DNA from: Alcaligenaceae bacterium UBA6179 | GTDB lineage: Bacteria; Pseudomonadota; Gammaproteobacteria; Burkholderiales; Burkholderiaceae_B | Assembly: GCA_002422175.1 (NCBI GenBank) | Contig: DITR01000149.1 | Span: 1-7,837 of the forward strand | Reading direction: 5' to 3' | DNA: 7,837 nucleotides | In this document: in pieces, positions 1-6,398 of the stretch | Layout of the letters: each line of letters begins with the position of its first letter | How positions within the stretch are numbered: position 1 is the first letter of the stretch | Made by a program: the position numbers and the translations under genes | The notes under the pieces: generated by a model | Told to the model about the DNA's origin: nothing | The model's input: the letters and a program-made list of their open reading frames with translations, nothing else | The model's database searches: none

Positions 1-19
1 ATTCGTTGTCTTGATTCAT
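1..19 (-). CDS. Start of next gene downstream of purA (5' end only)
   Basis: An ATG at 19 lies 3 nt after the purA stop codon and opens a frame reading MNQDNE before the window ends. Six codons are too few to identify a product. In many Burkholderiales a phosphoribosyltransferase-like gene follows purA, which would fit, but that is recollection of gene order and not something the sequence shows. No clear Shine-Dalgarno precedes the ATG (the upstream bases are the last purA codons), so translation would probably be coupled to purA. Confidence 0.45.
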
Positions 20-22
20 GGT

Positions 23-1318
23 TTAAGACTTAAAGGGATGACGCATCAGTATGGTTTCATCGCGATCGGGACCTGTTGAAACGATATCAATTGGCACACC
101 GCACACGGCAGACATACGCTCTAAGTAACGTTGCGCATTTAAAGGTAACTTGTTGAAGTCAGTAACCCCAACGGTAGACTCTGACCACCCAGGCAGCTCT
201 TCAAATACAGCTTTGGCCTTTGCAACGGCGGCGGCACCGCTTGGCAAAACATCAATTGCCTGGCCATCAAGCATATAGCCAACACCCAGTTTAATATTTT
301 TTAAACCGTCGAGCACGTCAAGCTTGGTAATACACAAACCCGAAATGCCGTTAATACGAACAGAGCGCTTCAGTGCGGCACCGTCAAACCAGCCGCAACG
401 GCGCGGACGGCCAGTGACCGAACCAAATTCCTTACCCACAGTAGCCAAATGCGCCCCCACATCATCAAATAACTCAGTGGGAAATGGACCCGAACCGACA
501 CGGGTAGCGTATGCCTTGGTAATACCTAAAACATAAGGTAGAGATTGGGGGCTCACGCCGGCACCCGCCGAAGCCGCACCCGCGACGCAATTACTACTGG
601 TCACAAAGGGGTAAGTGCCATGATCAATATCTAACAAGGCACCTTGTGCACCCTCGAACAACAGCTGATCACCGCGAGCCTGCGCCTCAAATAAACTTGA
701 ACTTACATCATCAACCATCGGTTTGATTTCTGACGCAAAGCCCATCGCCTGCTCGAATACCTCATCGGCAGACACGGCTTGGGCACCCAAGTATTGAGTC
801 AAGATAAAGTTATGTAGATCAAGTACTTCATCTAACTTTTGACGAAAGCCAATGGGGTCAAATAAATCTTGAATACGTAAGGCGCGGCGCGCAATTTTAT
901 CTTCATAGGCGGGGCCAATACCTCGGCCTGTTGTACCAATTTTGGCATCGCCCCGACGCGCCTCACGCGCCTGATCAAGCGCGACGTGATAAGACAAAAT
1001 CAAAGGACATGACTCAGAAATACGTAAACGTGCTCGCACATCAATGCCTGCGGCTTCAAGCTCGGTGATTTCTTTTAGTAAGGCTTCAGGCGACAACACC
1101 ACGCCGTTACCGATGTAACAGATAACTTTAGGATGCATAATACCTGAGGGTATTAAACGCAAAATCGTTTTTTTGCCTTTAACCCAGAGGGTGTGACCCG
1201 CATTATGACCGCCCTGAAAGCGAACAACACCCTGCACAGACTCAGCTAGCCAATCAACAATTTTGCCCTTGCCCTCATCACCCCACTGAGTGCCAATCAC
1301 TACAACGTTTTTACTCAT
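23..1318 (-). CDS. purA: Adenylosuccinate synthetase
   Basis: Cytosolic enzyme that joins IMP and aspartate using GTP to make adenylosuccinate, the first committed step from IMP to AMP. The 431-residue protein has the usual family length. It carries the N-terminal signature QWGDEGKGK (residues 11-19, catalytic Asp14), GHNAGHT with catalytic His42 (37-43), the second signature GTTGRGIGPAYEDK (128-141), the Arg-rich loop VTGRPRRCGWFD (301-312) and the guanine-binding region KLDVLDG (332-338). The frame stays open 51 codons upstream to 1471, but that part overlaps the end of hisZ and has no PurA similarity; MSKNVVVIGTQWGDEG is the typical start. The gene begins 16 nt after the hisZ stop. The spacer CTGTAGACATAAAAAA has no good Shine-Dalgarno, so coupling to hisZ translation is likely. 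No purine-specific control site is visible. Confidence 0.97.
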   Translation of the reverse strand: MSKNVVVIGTQWGDEGKGKIVDWLAESVQGVVRFQGGHNAGHTLWVKGKKTILRLIPSGIMHPKVICYIGNGVVLSPEALLKEITELEAAGIDVRARLRISESCPLILSYHVALDQAREARRGDAKIGTTGRGIGPAYEDKIARRALRIQDLFDPIGFRQKLDEVLDLHNFILTQYLGAQAVSADEVFEQAMGFASEIKPMVDDVSSSLFEAQARGDQLLFEGAQGALLDIDHGTYPFVTSSNCVAGAASAGAGVSPQSLPYVLGITKAYATRVGSGPFPTELFDDVGAHLATVGKEFGSVTGRPRRCGWFDGAALKRSVRINGISGLCITKLDVLDGLKNIKLGVGYMLDGQAIDVLPSGAAAVAKAKAVFEELPGWSESTVGVTDFNKLPLNAQRYLERMSAVCGVPIDIVSTGPDRDETILMRHPFKS

Positions 1319-1334
1319 TTTTTTATGTCTACAG

Positions 1335-2504
1335 TTATGTGGAAGGGACGTTTTGAACGACCCATTGACGATCAACCTGAACAATTTGTCGGTCGAACAA
1401 AAAAGCATCGTGCGGTGGTTTCTCTTCAGAAAACAACTGTACGACAATTTCACCTGATTCACGCAATTCATTCACCAATTTTTGCAAATCGGCTGACTGA
1501 TCATTCGGTGCAAAAACGGCCTTAGGTTTTGATGTATGCCAAAGGTCTTTAGCAATTTTACGCAAATCTAAACTAAAACCAGCGGCTGAACGGGCGCGGC
1601 CAAAGGCTTGGCCCACATTATCATAGCGCCCCCCCTGAACCAGGGCATCGTGCCAACCATCGGCATAAATTGAAAACGTTACGCCAGAGTGGTACCCATA
1701 GGCACCCACATCAGATAGATCAATACTGACATGGGAGTTACCCAAGGATTTAATCAAAGATTGAAGTGCCTCAATTGCGCTGGTTACACCCGGCAATTGC
1801 GGTAAAAGTGTATGTGCACGAGTCAACACCTGTATATCACCATATGACTGAGCTAAAACCTCAAGTGCCTCAACTGTTGACGCTTTTAACGCATAGGAAC
1901 CCGACCTGAGGTCAGCCAGCCCGGGCAAATCTTTGTCTCGTAATAAAGACATAATTTCATCGGCCCGAGTGATAGCCTGTGTATCTGACTCGATAATCGC
2001 TCGCACCAAGCCAGCGTGGCACAGCACTAAAGCCGGTTGATAAATACCCGCCAAAGCCACACACTCAAGTGCTAGACGAATAATATCTAGATCGGCCTCA
2101 AGACCGGCATGCCCATATATTTCAGCGCCAATTTGCAATAACTCGCGATTCGCTATCAAACCTGCTGGACGCGCATGCAAAACGGGCCCACAGTAACAAA
2201 GCCGAACGATGCCAGGCCGATTTAAAATATGAGCATCGATGCGGGTGACTTGTGGCGTCATGTCAGCTCGAACGCCTAGCGTGCGACCAGATAGTTGGTC
2301 AACCAATTTAAACGTACGCAACCGCAAGTCTTGACCTGCATCGGGTAGCAACGACTCAAGGTACTCAACCAATGGCGGCAACACAAGCTCAAAGCCGCGG
2401 CCTTTAAAAAGGTCGAGCATACGGCGGCGTAATGATTCAATTTGTAACGCCTCAGCGGGCAAAACGTCTGCCAAATTTTCCGGCAAAAGCCAGTTGCCTT
2501 TCAT
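1335..2504 (-). CDS. hisZ: ATP phosphoribosyltransferase regulatory subunit HisZ
   Basis: Catalytically inactive paralogue of histidyl-tRNA synthetase that assembles with the short form of HisG to make active ATP phosphoribosyltransferase, the first step of histidine synthesis, and carries histidine feedback control. The 389-residue protein has the class II synthetase core: a motif 1-like segment (PPLVEYLESLL, 43-53), TLGVRADMTPQVTR (75-88), a motif 2-like segment LCYCGPVLHARPAG (102-115), and a motif 3-like segment GGRYDNVGQAFGR followed by AAGFSLDLR (291-315). It lacks the C-terminal anticodon-binding domain of true HisRS, and motif 2 reads CGPVLHARP rather than the HisRS form, so HisZ is preferred over HisS. 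Start ATG has a modest AAGTGA 6 nt upstream. A strong terminator lies just upstream and purA follows after 16 nt. hisG is not in this window. Confidence 0.95.
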   Translation of the reverse strand: MKGNWLLPENLADVLPAEALQIESLRRRMLDLFKGRGFELVLPPLVEYLESLLPDAGQDLRLRTFKLVDQLSGRTLGVRADMTPQVTRIDAHILNRPGIVRLCYCGPVLHARPAGLIANRELLQIGAEIYGHAGLEADLDIIRLALECVALAGIYQPALVLCHAGLVRAIIESDTQAITRADEIMSLLRDKDLPGLADLRSGSYALKASTVEALEVLAQSYGDIQVLTRAHTLLPQLPGVTSAIEALQSLIKSLGNSHVSIDLSDVGAYGYHSGVTFSIYADGWHDALVQGGRYDNVGQAFGRARSAAGFSLDLRKIAKDLWHTSKPKAVFAPNDQSADLQKLVNELRESGEIVVQLFSEEKPPHDAFLFDRQIVQVDRQWVVQNVPST

Positions 2505-2631
2505 ATTTAATCACTTGAAAAATGAAAAAAAACGGCTTGGGGCGTAAGCCCGGCAAGCCGCCGTACAAACAAAAACTTACCCCAAAGTATAGCGCGTCAA
2601 AGAACTTAAAGTGAGGGTACTGATCTGAAAA
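2505..2631 (-). other. hflC-hisZ spacer / hisZ leader
   Basis: This 127-nt non-coding stretch holds an intrinsic terminator (2525-2560), an upstream segment at 2576-2585 able to pair with the terminator's 3' arm, and an isolated TATACT at 2591-2586. No acceptable -35 box stands 15-18 nt upstream of TATACT; a TTGACG at 2600-2595 is only 3 nt away from it. No short ORF rich in His codons is present, so classical his-type leader-peptide attenuation is not supported. E. coli has yjeT after hflC; no trace of such a small membrane protein is readable here. Confidence 0.6.
2525..2560 (-). terminator. Intrinsic terminator between hflC and hisZ
   Basis: Read on the minus strand, CGGCTTG-CC-GGGC, loop TTAC, then GCCC-CAAGCCG forms an 11-bp GC-rich stem with a 2-nt bulge, followed directly by eight T residues (2532-2525). 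This is a textbook Rho-independent terminator for transcripts leaving hflC. The U-tract ends 20 nt before the hisZ ATG, too close for a full promoter in between, so hisZ and purA must be fed by readthrough or by regulated antitermination. Confidence 0.9.
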
Positions 2632-3507
2632 TTACTTCACGTCAGGAGACTTTAAGTATTTGAAGAAGTCAGAGCTGGGATCAACCACCATGGTATTGCC
2701 TGCTTGACCAAATGCCGCTTTATAGCCCTCTAAACTCTTGTAAAAACTATAGAACTCTGCATCTGCACCATAGGCAGAGGCGTAAAGCTGTGCTGCAGAG
2801 GCATCGCCCTCGCCCATGACAGCTTGCGCTTTACCGTAAGCTTCAGCCAAAATTTGTTGACGCTGACGATCTGCTGCTGCACGAATTTTTTCACCCTCGG
2901 CTGCACCGATTGAGCGCAACTCATTGGCTGCACGAATACGCTCAGATTCCATACGACGGTAAACTGATTCGGCAATTTCTGGGGCAAATTCAATGCGTTT
3001 TAATCGCACGTCAACAATGTCAACACCCAAAGGCTTGGCACGTTCACCCACTTTTGTTAGTACTTCTGACATGATGATGTCACGCTCTAACGCAACCACG
3101 TCTTTAACTGTACGAACGTTCACAGAGGCATTTAATGCATCACGAATTTGAGCTTGCAAACGCTCACGTGCAGCACGCTCGTTACCGCCAAAAGTAACAT
3201 AATACAAACGGGGGTCTGCAATGCGCCACTTCACATATGAATCTATCAACAGATTCTTTTTCTCAGACGTTTGAATACGTTCAGCCTCTTGCACATCAAT
3301 TGTTAAAAGACGACGATCAAGAAACACCACATTTTGGAAAGGCGGTGGCAGTTTAAAGTACAAACCTGGCTCTGTGATTACGCGCCTGACTTCGCCCAAG
3401 GCGAAAACCATAGCGTAGTCTCGTTCACGAACAATAAACATCGTGGTTGAAAGCGTGCCAATAAGCAACGCAACAGCAACCAACACGCCAATAATACGAT
3501 TACTCAT
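2632..3507 (-). CDS. hflC: SPFH membrane protein HflC, FtsH modulator
   Basis: Partner of HflK in the inner-membrane HflKC assembly that surrounds the AAA protease FtsH and modulates its degradation of membrane proteins. The 291-residue protein has a short cytoplasmic N-terminus, one N-terminal transmembrane segment (about 5-26, IIGVLVAVALLIGTLS...), then a periplasmic SPFH/band 7 domain (about 27-190; VRERDYAMVFALGEV, EPGLYFKLPPP, LLIDSYVKWRI) and a charged Ala/Glu/Arg-rich helix (about 185-245) expected to form the coiled-coil wall of the cage. It is shorter than the 334-residue E. coli protein. Start is well set by AAGGAG, 6 nt upstream and overlapping the hflK stop codon. A 10-nt gap from hflK indicates co-translation and roughly equal synthesis of the two subunits. 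Confidence 0.96.
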   Translation of the reverse strand: MSNRIIGVLVAVALLIGTLSTTMFIVRERDYAMVFALGEVRRVITEPGLYFKLPPPFQNVVFLDRRLLTIDVQEAERIQTSEKKNLLIDSYVKWRIADPRLYYVTFGGNERAARERLQAQIRDALNASVNVRTVKDVVALERDIIMSEVLTKVGERAKPLGVDIVDVRLKRIEFAPEIAESVYRRMESERIRAANELRSIGAAEGEKIRAAADRQRQQILAEAYGKAQAVMGEGDASAAQLYASAYGADAEFYSFYKSLEGYKAAFGQAGNTMVVDPSSDFFKYLKSPDVK

Positions 3508-3513
3508 TTAGTT

Positions 3514-3519
3514 CTCCTT
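3514..3519 (-). promoter_or_regulatory. Shine-Dalgarno of hflC
   Basis: AAGGAG on the minus strand, 6 nt before the hflC ATG. It overlaps the TAA of hflK (3520-3518), so a ribosome ending hflK sits on the hflC entry site. It is the strongest ribosome-binding site in the window. Confidence 0.85.
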
Positions 3520-4870
3520 AGCGTGCCGTGCGATCGCGAGATAAGGCATTTGACCCATTATTTTGTTGCAAGGTCGGCCTTAACGGCGAAGTGTTCAGCG
3601 CATTATTCACGCCACCACCATTTGATGTACTCGAGGTATTTTGAGCACCTACTGAGGTCGTGTTAGACCCCCCAGTCATGCTTGAACTACTGGTATTACC
3701 TTGAGATGTTTGTTGCATAATTTTATCGATTGGTAAATACAACATATTATTACTGCTACTGGTATCGACAAAAATCTTGCTGGCTTGGGTATACATTTGC
3801 TGCATTGTTTCAAGGTACATACGTTCACGCAAAACCGCTGGCGCTTGTTTATATACCTTTAAAACGCTAGTAAAACGTGCTGTATCACCCGTTGCATCGC
3901 CGATCACTTTGGCGCGGTAACCCTCTGCTTGTTCGGCCACACGCGAGGCTTGACCACGAGCTAATGGTACAACCTGGTTAGCATAGGCTTGGCCTTCGTT
4001 GATTTGACGCTCTTGGTCTTGACCTGCCTTAATGGCGTCATCAAAAGCAGCCTGTACTTGCTCAGGTGGCTGTACGTTTTGAATCGCCACGCTACTGACC
4101 AAAATACCCGTTTGGTAACGATCAAGAATAGTTTGCATGAGTTTTTCAACTTCAGAGGCAACTAACGTACGGCCCTCATATAAGATGAAATCCATCTTGC
4201 GACCGCCCACAACTTCACGCATTGCCGTTTGTGCAGCTTGCTGAACTGACTCATCAGGGTCGCGGGATTTAAATAAATAATCGGGCGCACCATCGGCTTT
4301 TACGCGGTATTGCACCACAAACTGAACATCAACAATATTTTCGTCTTCGGTGAGCATCAGTGCTTCAGGGGCAACCTTACTGCGCGCATTACCTCTAAAA
4401 CCAATTTCAAAGGTTCTAAGCTGTGAAACGTTGACTAATTCGTCTTGTTGAAAAGGGAAAGGCATACGCCATTGAAAACCAGCCTGGGCTGTGCTTTTAT
4501 ACTTACCAAATTGAGTGATCACACCCACTTGACCCTCTTGCACAATAAAAAAACCACTGGCTAACCAAAGCAATAAAGCGGCTGCGACAATGACGCCGAA
4601 ACCAACCTTGGTTTGTTTGGGGGTCACACCGCCACCAAAACCATTACCGCCGCCAGAATTAGGTGGGTTTGGCCGGCCACCACCGCGCCCTCCCCCGAAT
4701 AAGTTGTTCAGGCGTTTATTAAAATCGCGCCATACTTGATCTAGGTCTGGCGGACCACCCGAACCGCCCGAATTTGGACGACGAGGAGGCTGTTGATCAT
4801 TTTTTTGACCATCAGAGCCACGACCCCAACCGGGGTCATTTAAATTAAACATTTTATGGAGAAATCGCAT
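3518..4870 (-). CDS. hflK: SPFH membrane protein HflK, FtsH modulator
   Basis: Larger subunit of the HflKC complex that encloses FtsH in the inner membrane. The 450-residue protein has a Gly/Pro/Asn-rich cytoplasmic N-terminus (about 10-85, including NDPGWGRGSDGQ and GGGRGGGRPNPPNSGGG), a transmembrane helix (about 89-110), and an SPFH domain (about 111-275; EGQVGVITQFGKY, DENIVDVQFVVQYRV). A long charged helix follows (about 280-330), then the conserved RERMYLETMQQMYTQASKIFVD region (348-369), and a Ser/Thr/Asn/Gly-rich tail (386-450). The ATG at 4870 has AGGA about 5 nt upstream and overlaps the end of hflX by 17 nt. The internal Met7 (4852) has no Shine-Dalgarno, so the longer start is preferred, though the two differ by only six residues. 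hflC follows after 10 nt. Confidence 0.96.
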   Translation of the reverse strand: MRFLHKMFNLNDPGWGRGSDGQKNDQQPPRRPNSGGSGGPPDLDQVWRDFNKRLNNLFGGGRGGGRPNPPNSGGGNGFGGGVTPKQTKVGFGVIVAAALLLWLASGFFIVQEGQVGVITQFGKYKSTAQAGFQWRMPFPFQQDELVNVSQLRTFEIGFRGNARSKVAPEALMLTEDENIVDVQFVVQYRVKADGAPDYLFKSRDPDESVQQAAQTAMREVVGGRKMDFILYEGRTLVASEVEKLMQTILDRYQTGILVSSVAIQNVQPPEQVQAAFDDAIKAGQDQERQINEGQAYANQVVPLARGQASRVAEQAEGYRAKVIGDATGDTARFTSVLKVYKQAPAVLRERMYLETMQQMYTQASKIFVDTSSSNNMLYLPIDKIMQQTSQGNTSSSSMTGGSNTTSVGAQNTSSTSNGGGVNNALNTSPLRPTLQQNNGSNALSRDRTAR

Positions 4871-5942
4871 GGGTTCCTACCGTTGAGGCATACTCGGATA
4901 TCGTTTGACGTAATAAATCTAAGCCCAGGCGCTCACGCGCGCTAACTAAGACCTTATGAATCGTACCATGGCTATCGCGTTCAATTCTTGGGTCAAGAGC
5001 AAGGGTATCGATTTTGTTATAAACACGAATCTGTGGTACTGACCCCGCCCCAATTTCGTTGAGTACCCGATCAACCTCGCTGATTTGCTCATCTCGCTGA
5101 GGGCTGGCGGCATCTACGACATGCAGAATCAAATCAGCGTGCACGGCTTCGTCAAGTGTTGCCTGGAAAGCGGCTATAACCGTATGAGGCAAATCGCGAA
5201 TAAAACCGACAGTATCTGACAACACAATTTGCCCTGCCCCTTCAACCCAAAGTCGCCTTGTGGTGGTGTCAAGCGTAGCAAAAAGTTGATCTGCGGCGTA
5301 CGCGTCAGACTGTGTTAACGCATTAAATAACGTTGACTTACCTGCGTTTGTATAGCCCACGAGCGACACAGATAACGTTGCACCCCTGGCTCGTGCCCGG
5401 CGTTGGGTGTGCCGCTGACGCTGTAATTTCGCTAGGCGTTCTTTAAGATAGCGTACTTTGTCGCCGATAATTCGGCGGTCCATTTCAAGCTGCGATTCAC
5501 CCGGGCCTCGCATACCAATACCACCCCGTTGACGCTCTAAGTGCGACCACATACGGGTTAATCTTGTAGACAAATGTTGCAGCTGCGCCAACTCAACCTG
5601 CAACTGCCCTTCATGGCTTTTGGCCCGCAAAGCAAAAATATCAAGGATTAGTGCAACCCGGTCAACCACCCGAAGGTTAATTTCACGCTCTAGATTACGT
5701 TGCTGTGCAGGTGACAAAGGTTGATCAAACAACACAACATCAGCTTCACTGCTTTTGGCCAACGCCACAGCTTCTTCTACTTTACCAGTACCAATGTAAT
5801 AAGCCGCATCAGGACGATCACGCTTAGCGGTTAGGGTGGCTACAATTTCAGCCCCAGCACCGCGCGCCAGCATTTCAAATTCATCATAATGGGCTGCGTA
5901 ATCAGGGTTGCCCATGTCAACGCCAATCATCATTACACGCAT
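4854..5942 (-). CDS. hflX: Ribosome-associated GTPase HflX
   Basis: GTPase that binds the 50S/70S ribosome and in E. coli splits stalled or heat-damaged ribosomes. The 362-residue protein has an N-terminal nucleotide-binding-like domain (1-110; YYIGTGKVEE, LFDQPLSPAQQRNLE), the HflX helical region with the hallmark GGIGMRGPGESQLEMDRR (140-157), and a GTPase domain: G1 GYTNAGKST (196-204), G2 TTT (226-228), G3 DTVGF (243-247), G4 NKID (309-312) and G5 VSAR (333-336). It stops near residue 362, so the roughly 60-residue C-terminal domain of the 426-residue E. coli protein is absent. This looks like a natural short form, since the reading frame and stop are clean. The start has only a weak purine run (AAAGATA) upstream. 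It follows the hfq terminator by 33 nt and overlaps hflK by 17 nt. Confidence 0.96.
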   Translation of the reverse strand: MRVMMIGVDMGNPDYAAHYDEFEMLARGAGAEIVATLTAKRDRPDAAYYIGTGKVEEAVALAKSSEADVVLFDQPLSPAQQRNLEREINLRVVDRVALILDIFALRAKSHEGQLQVELAQLQHLSTRLTRMWSHLERQRGGIGMRGPGESQLEMDRRIIGDKVRYLKERLAKLQRQRHTQRRARARGATLSVSLVGYTNAGKSTLFNALTQSDAYAADQLFATLDTTTRRLWVEGAGQIVLSDTVGFIRDLPHTVIAAFQATLDEAVHADLILHVVDAASPQRDEQISEVDRVLNEIGAGSVPQIRVYNKIDTLALDPRIERDSHGTIHKVLVSARERLGLDLLRQTISEYASTVGTHAISP

Positions 5943-5975
5943 GGTGTTATCTTTAGTTGTCTTGTCATATGCTTT

Positions 5976-6012
5976 AAAAAAAATGCCCGCTTGAGCATAA
6001 AACCCAGCGGGC
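5976..6012 (-). terminator. Intrinsic terminator after hfq
   Basis: On the minus strand GCCCGCT (6012-6006), a 14-nt loop and AGCGGGC (5991-5985) form a 7-bp GC-rich stem, followed by A and then eight T residues (5983-5976). It sits 20 nt after the hfq stop and should end much of the hfq transcript. Only 33 nt separate the T-tract from the hflX ATG, so hflXKC is probably expressed in part by readthrough. Confidence 0.88.
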
Positions 6013-6032
6013 TAAGTCACTTACACTAAAGT

Positions 6033-6275
6033 TTATTCAGCAGATTCTGAATCTTCAGTGGTTAAATTGACAGCCCGTGCAGGCACGACTGTTGAAATGG
6101 CGTGTTTGTAAACCATTTGTGTCACAGTATTACGTAGCAAAACCACGTACTGATCAAATGATTCAACTTGACCTTGCAATTTAATACCGTTGACTAAGTA
6201 TATAGAAACGGGAATATGTTCCTTGCGTAAGGCATTTAGGAAGGGATCTTGCAGCATTTGCCCCTTATTACTCAT
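6033..6275 (-). CDS. hfq: RNA chaperone Hfq
   Basis: Hexameric Sm-like protein that pairs small RNAs with mRNAs and controls translation and decay. The 80-residue protein aligns with E. coli Hfq at a one-residue offset. The proximal-face residues Gln9, Phe40, Lys57 and His58 are present (Sm2 motif YKHAIS, 56-61), as are the distal-face Tyr26, Ile31, Leu33 and Gln34. The rim patch reads RKEH (17-20) instead of E. coli RRER, so it has fewer arginines. The C-terminal tail after the Sm core is only about 12-14 residues and ends acidic (EDSESAE); the long disordered linker of the 102-residue E. coli protein is missing. The start is set by GGAG 7 nt upstream. The gene has its own leader and its own terminator, so it may be made largely as a separate unit. 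Confidence 0.98.
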   Translation of the reverse strand: MSNKGQMLQDPFLNALRKEHIPVSIYLVNGIKLQGQVESFDQYVVLLRNTVTQMVYKHAISTVVPARAVNLTTEDSESAE

Positions 6276-6282
6276 TGACTGA

Positions 6283-6286
6283 CTCC
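6283..6286 (-). promoter_or_regulatory. Shine-Dalgarno of hfq
   Basis: GGAG on the minus strand, 7 nt before the hfq ATG, good spacing. It supports the start giving MSNKGQMLQDPF, which matches the family N-terminus. Confidence 0.8.
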
Positions 6287-6292
6287 GGCAGG

Positions 6293-6300
6293 TTGTTATT
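6293..6300 (-). promoter_or_regulatory. Candidate Hfq distal-face binding motif in hfq leader
   Basis: The minus strand reads AATAACAA, an exact match to the AAYAAYAA motif described for Hfq-binding RNAs. It ends 6 nt before the Shine-Dalgarno of hfq, so bound Hfq could hinder ribosome entry. E. coli hfq is known to be translationally autoregulated through its 5' leader; that this site acts likewise is inference, and an 8-nt A-rich match can arise by chance. Confidence 0.4.
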
Positions 6301-6398
6301 GGTTTGCACTTTTGTGCCCTTTTTGCATTTTACCCGTTAATTCATTAAGGTGACGCGAACCTAAAACGTAAAAACGTGACGTGCTGTATGACGAGCCA

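Larger units (their letters stand above)
6276..6398 (-). promoter_or_regulatory. hfq leader and probable promoter region
   Basis: This 123-nt spacer lies between the hisC stop and the hfq start. Visible on the minus strand are TAAAAT (6332-6327), five of six matches to a -10 box but without a convincing -35 box 16-18 nt upstream; a small perfect inverted repeat TTAAT-TC-ATTAA just upstream of it (6337-6348, plus-strand reading); a 4-bp hairpin GCAC-AAAA-GTGC (6317-6306); AATAACAA (6300-6293); and the Shine-Dalgarno GGAG (6286-6283). No intrinsic terminator for hisC is evident. That a promoter lies here is inferred from the AT-rich composition and the -10-like box only. Confidence 0.4.

Noticed and set aside
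324..536. Plus-strand 70-codon ORF inside purA
   Set aside because: Antisense to a highly conserved part of PurA, no recognisable protein features, and no ribosome-binding context; a coding shadow.
1319..1471. 51-residue N-terminal extension of the purA frame
   Set aside because: It overlaps the hisZ 3' end in another frame, has no PurA similarity, and the canonical PurA start MSKNVVVIGTQWGDEG lies at 1318.
1325..1525. Plus-strand 66-codon ORF over the hisZ end
   Set aside because: Antisense to the hisZ 3' end and purA leader with no recognisable protein features.
2586..2600. TTGACG and TATACT upstream of hisZ as a promoter
   Set aside because: The two boxes are only 3 nt apart, and neither has a suitable partner at 15-18 nt.
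2730..2993. Minus-strand 87-codon ORF inside hflC
   Set aside because: Out-of-frame shadow of the conserved hflC coiled-coil region.
3961..4161. Minus-strand 66-codon ORF inside hflK
   Set aside because: Out-of-frame shadow of hflK.
4852..4852. Met7 as the hflK start
   Set aside because: No Shine-Dalgarno precedes it, whereas the ATG at 4870 has AGGA at suitable spacing; the choice changes only six residues.
5933..5968. 11-residue ORF (MTRQLKITPCV) overlapping the hflX start
   Set aside because: Could be an upstream ORF, but it has no Shine-Dalgarno, and an ORF this short is expected by chance.
6355..6390. ACGT-TTTT-ACGT repeats after hisC as a terminator
   Set aside because: The stem is only 4 bp and AT-rich with no clean U-tract, so it is not a credible intrinsic terminator.
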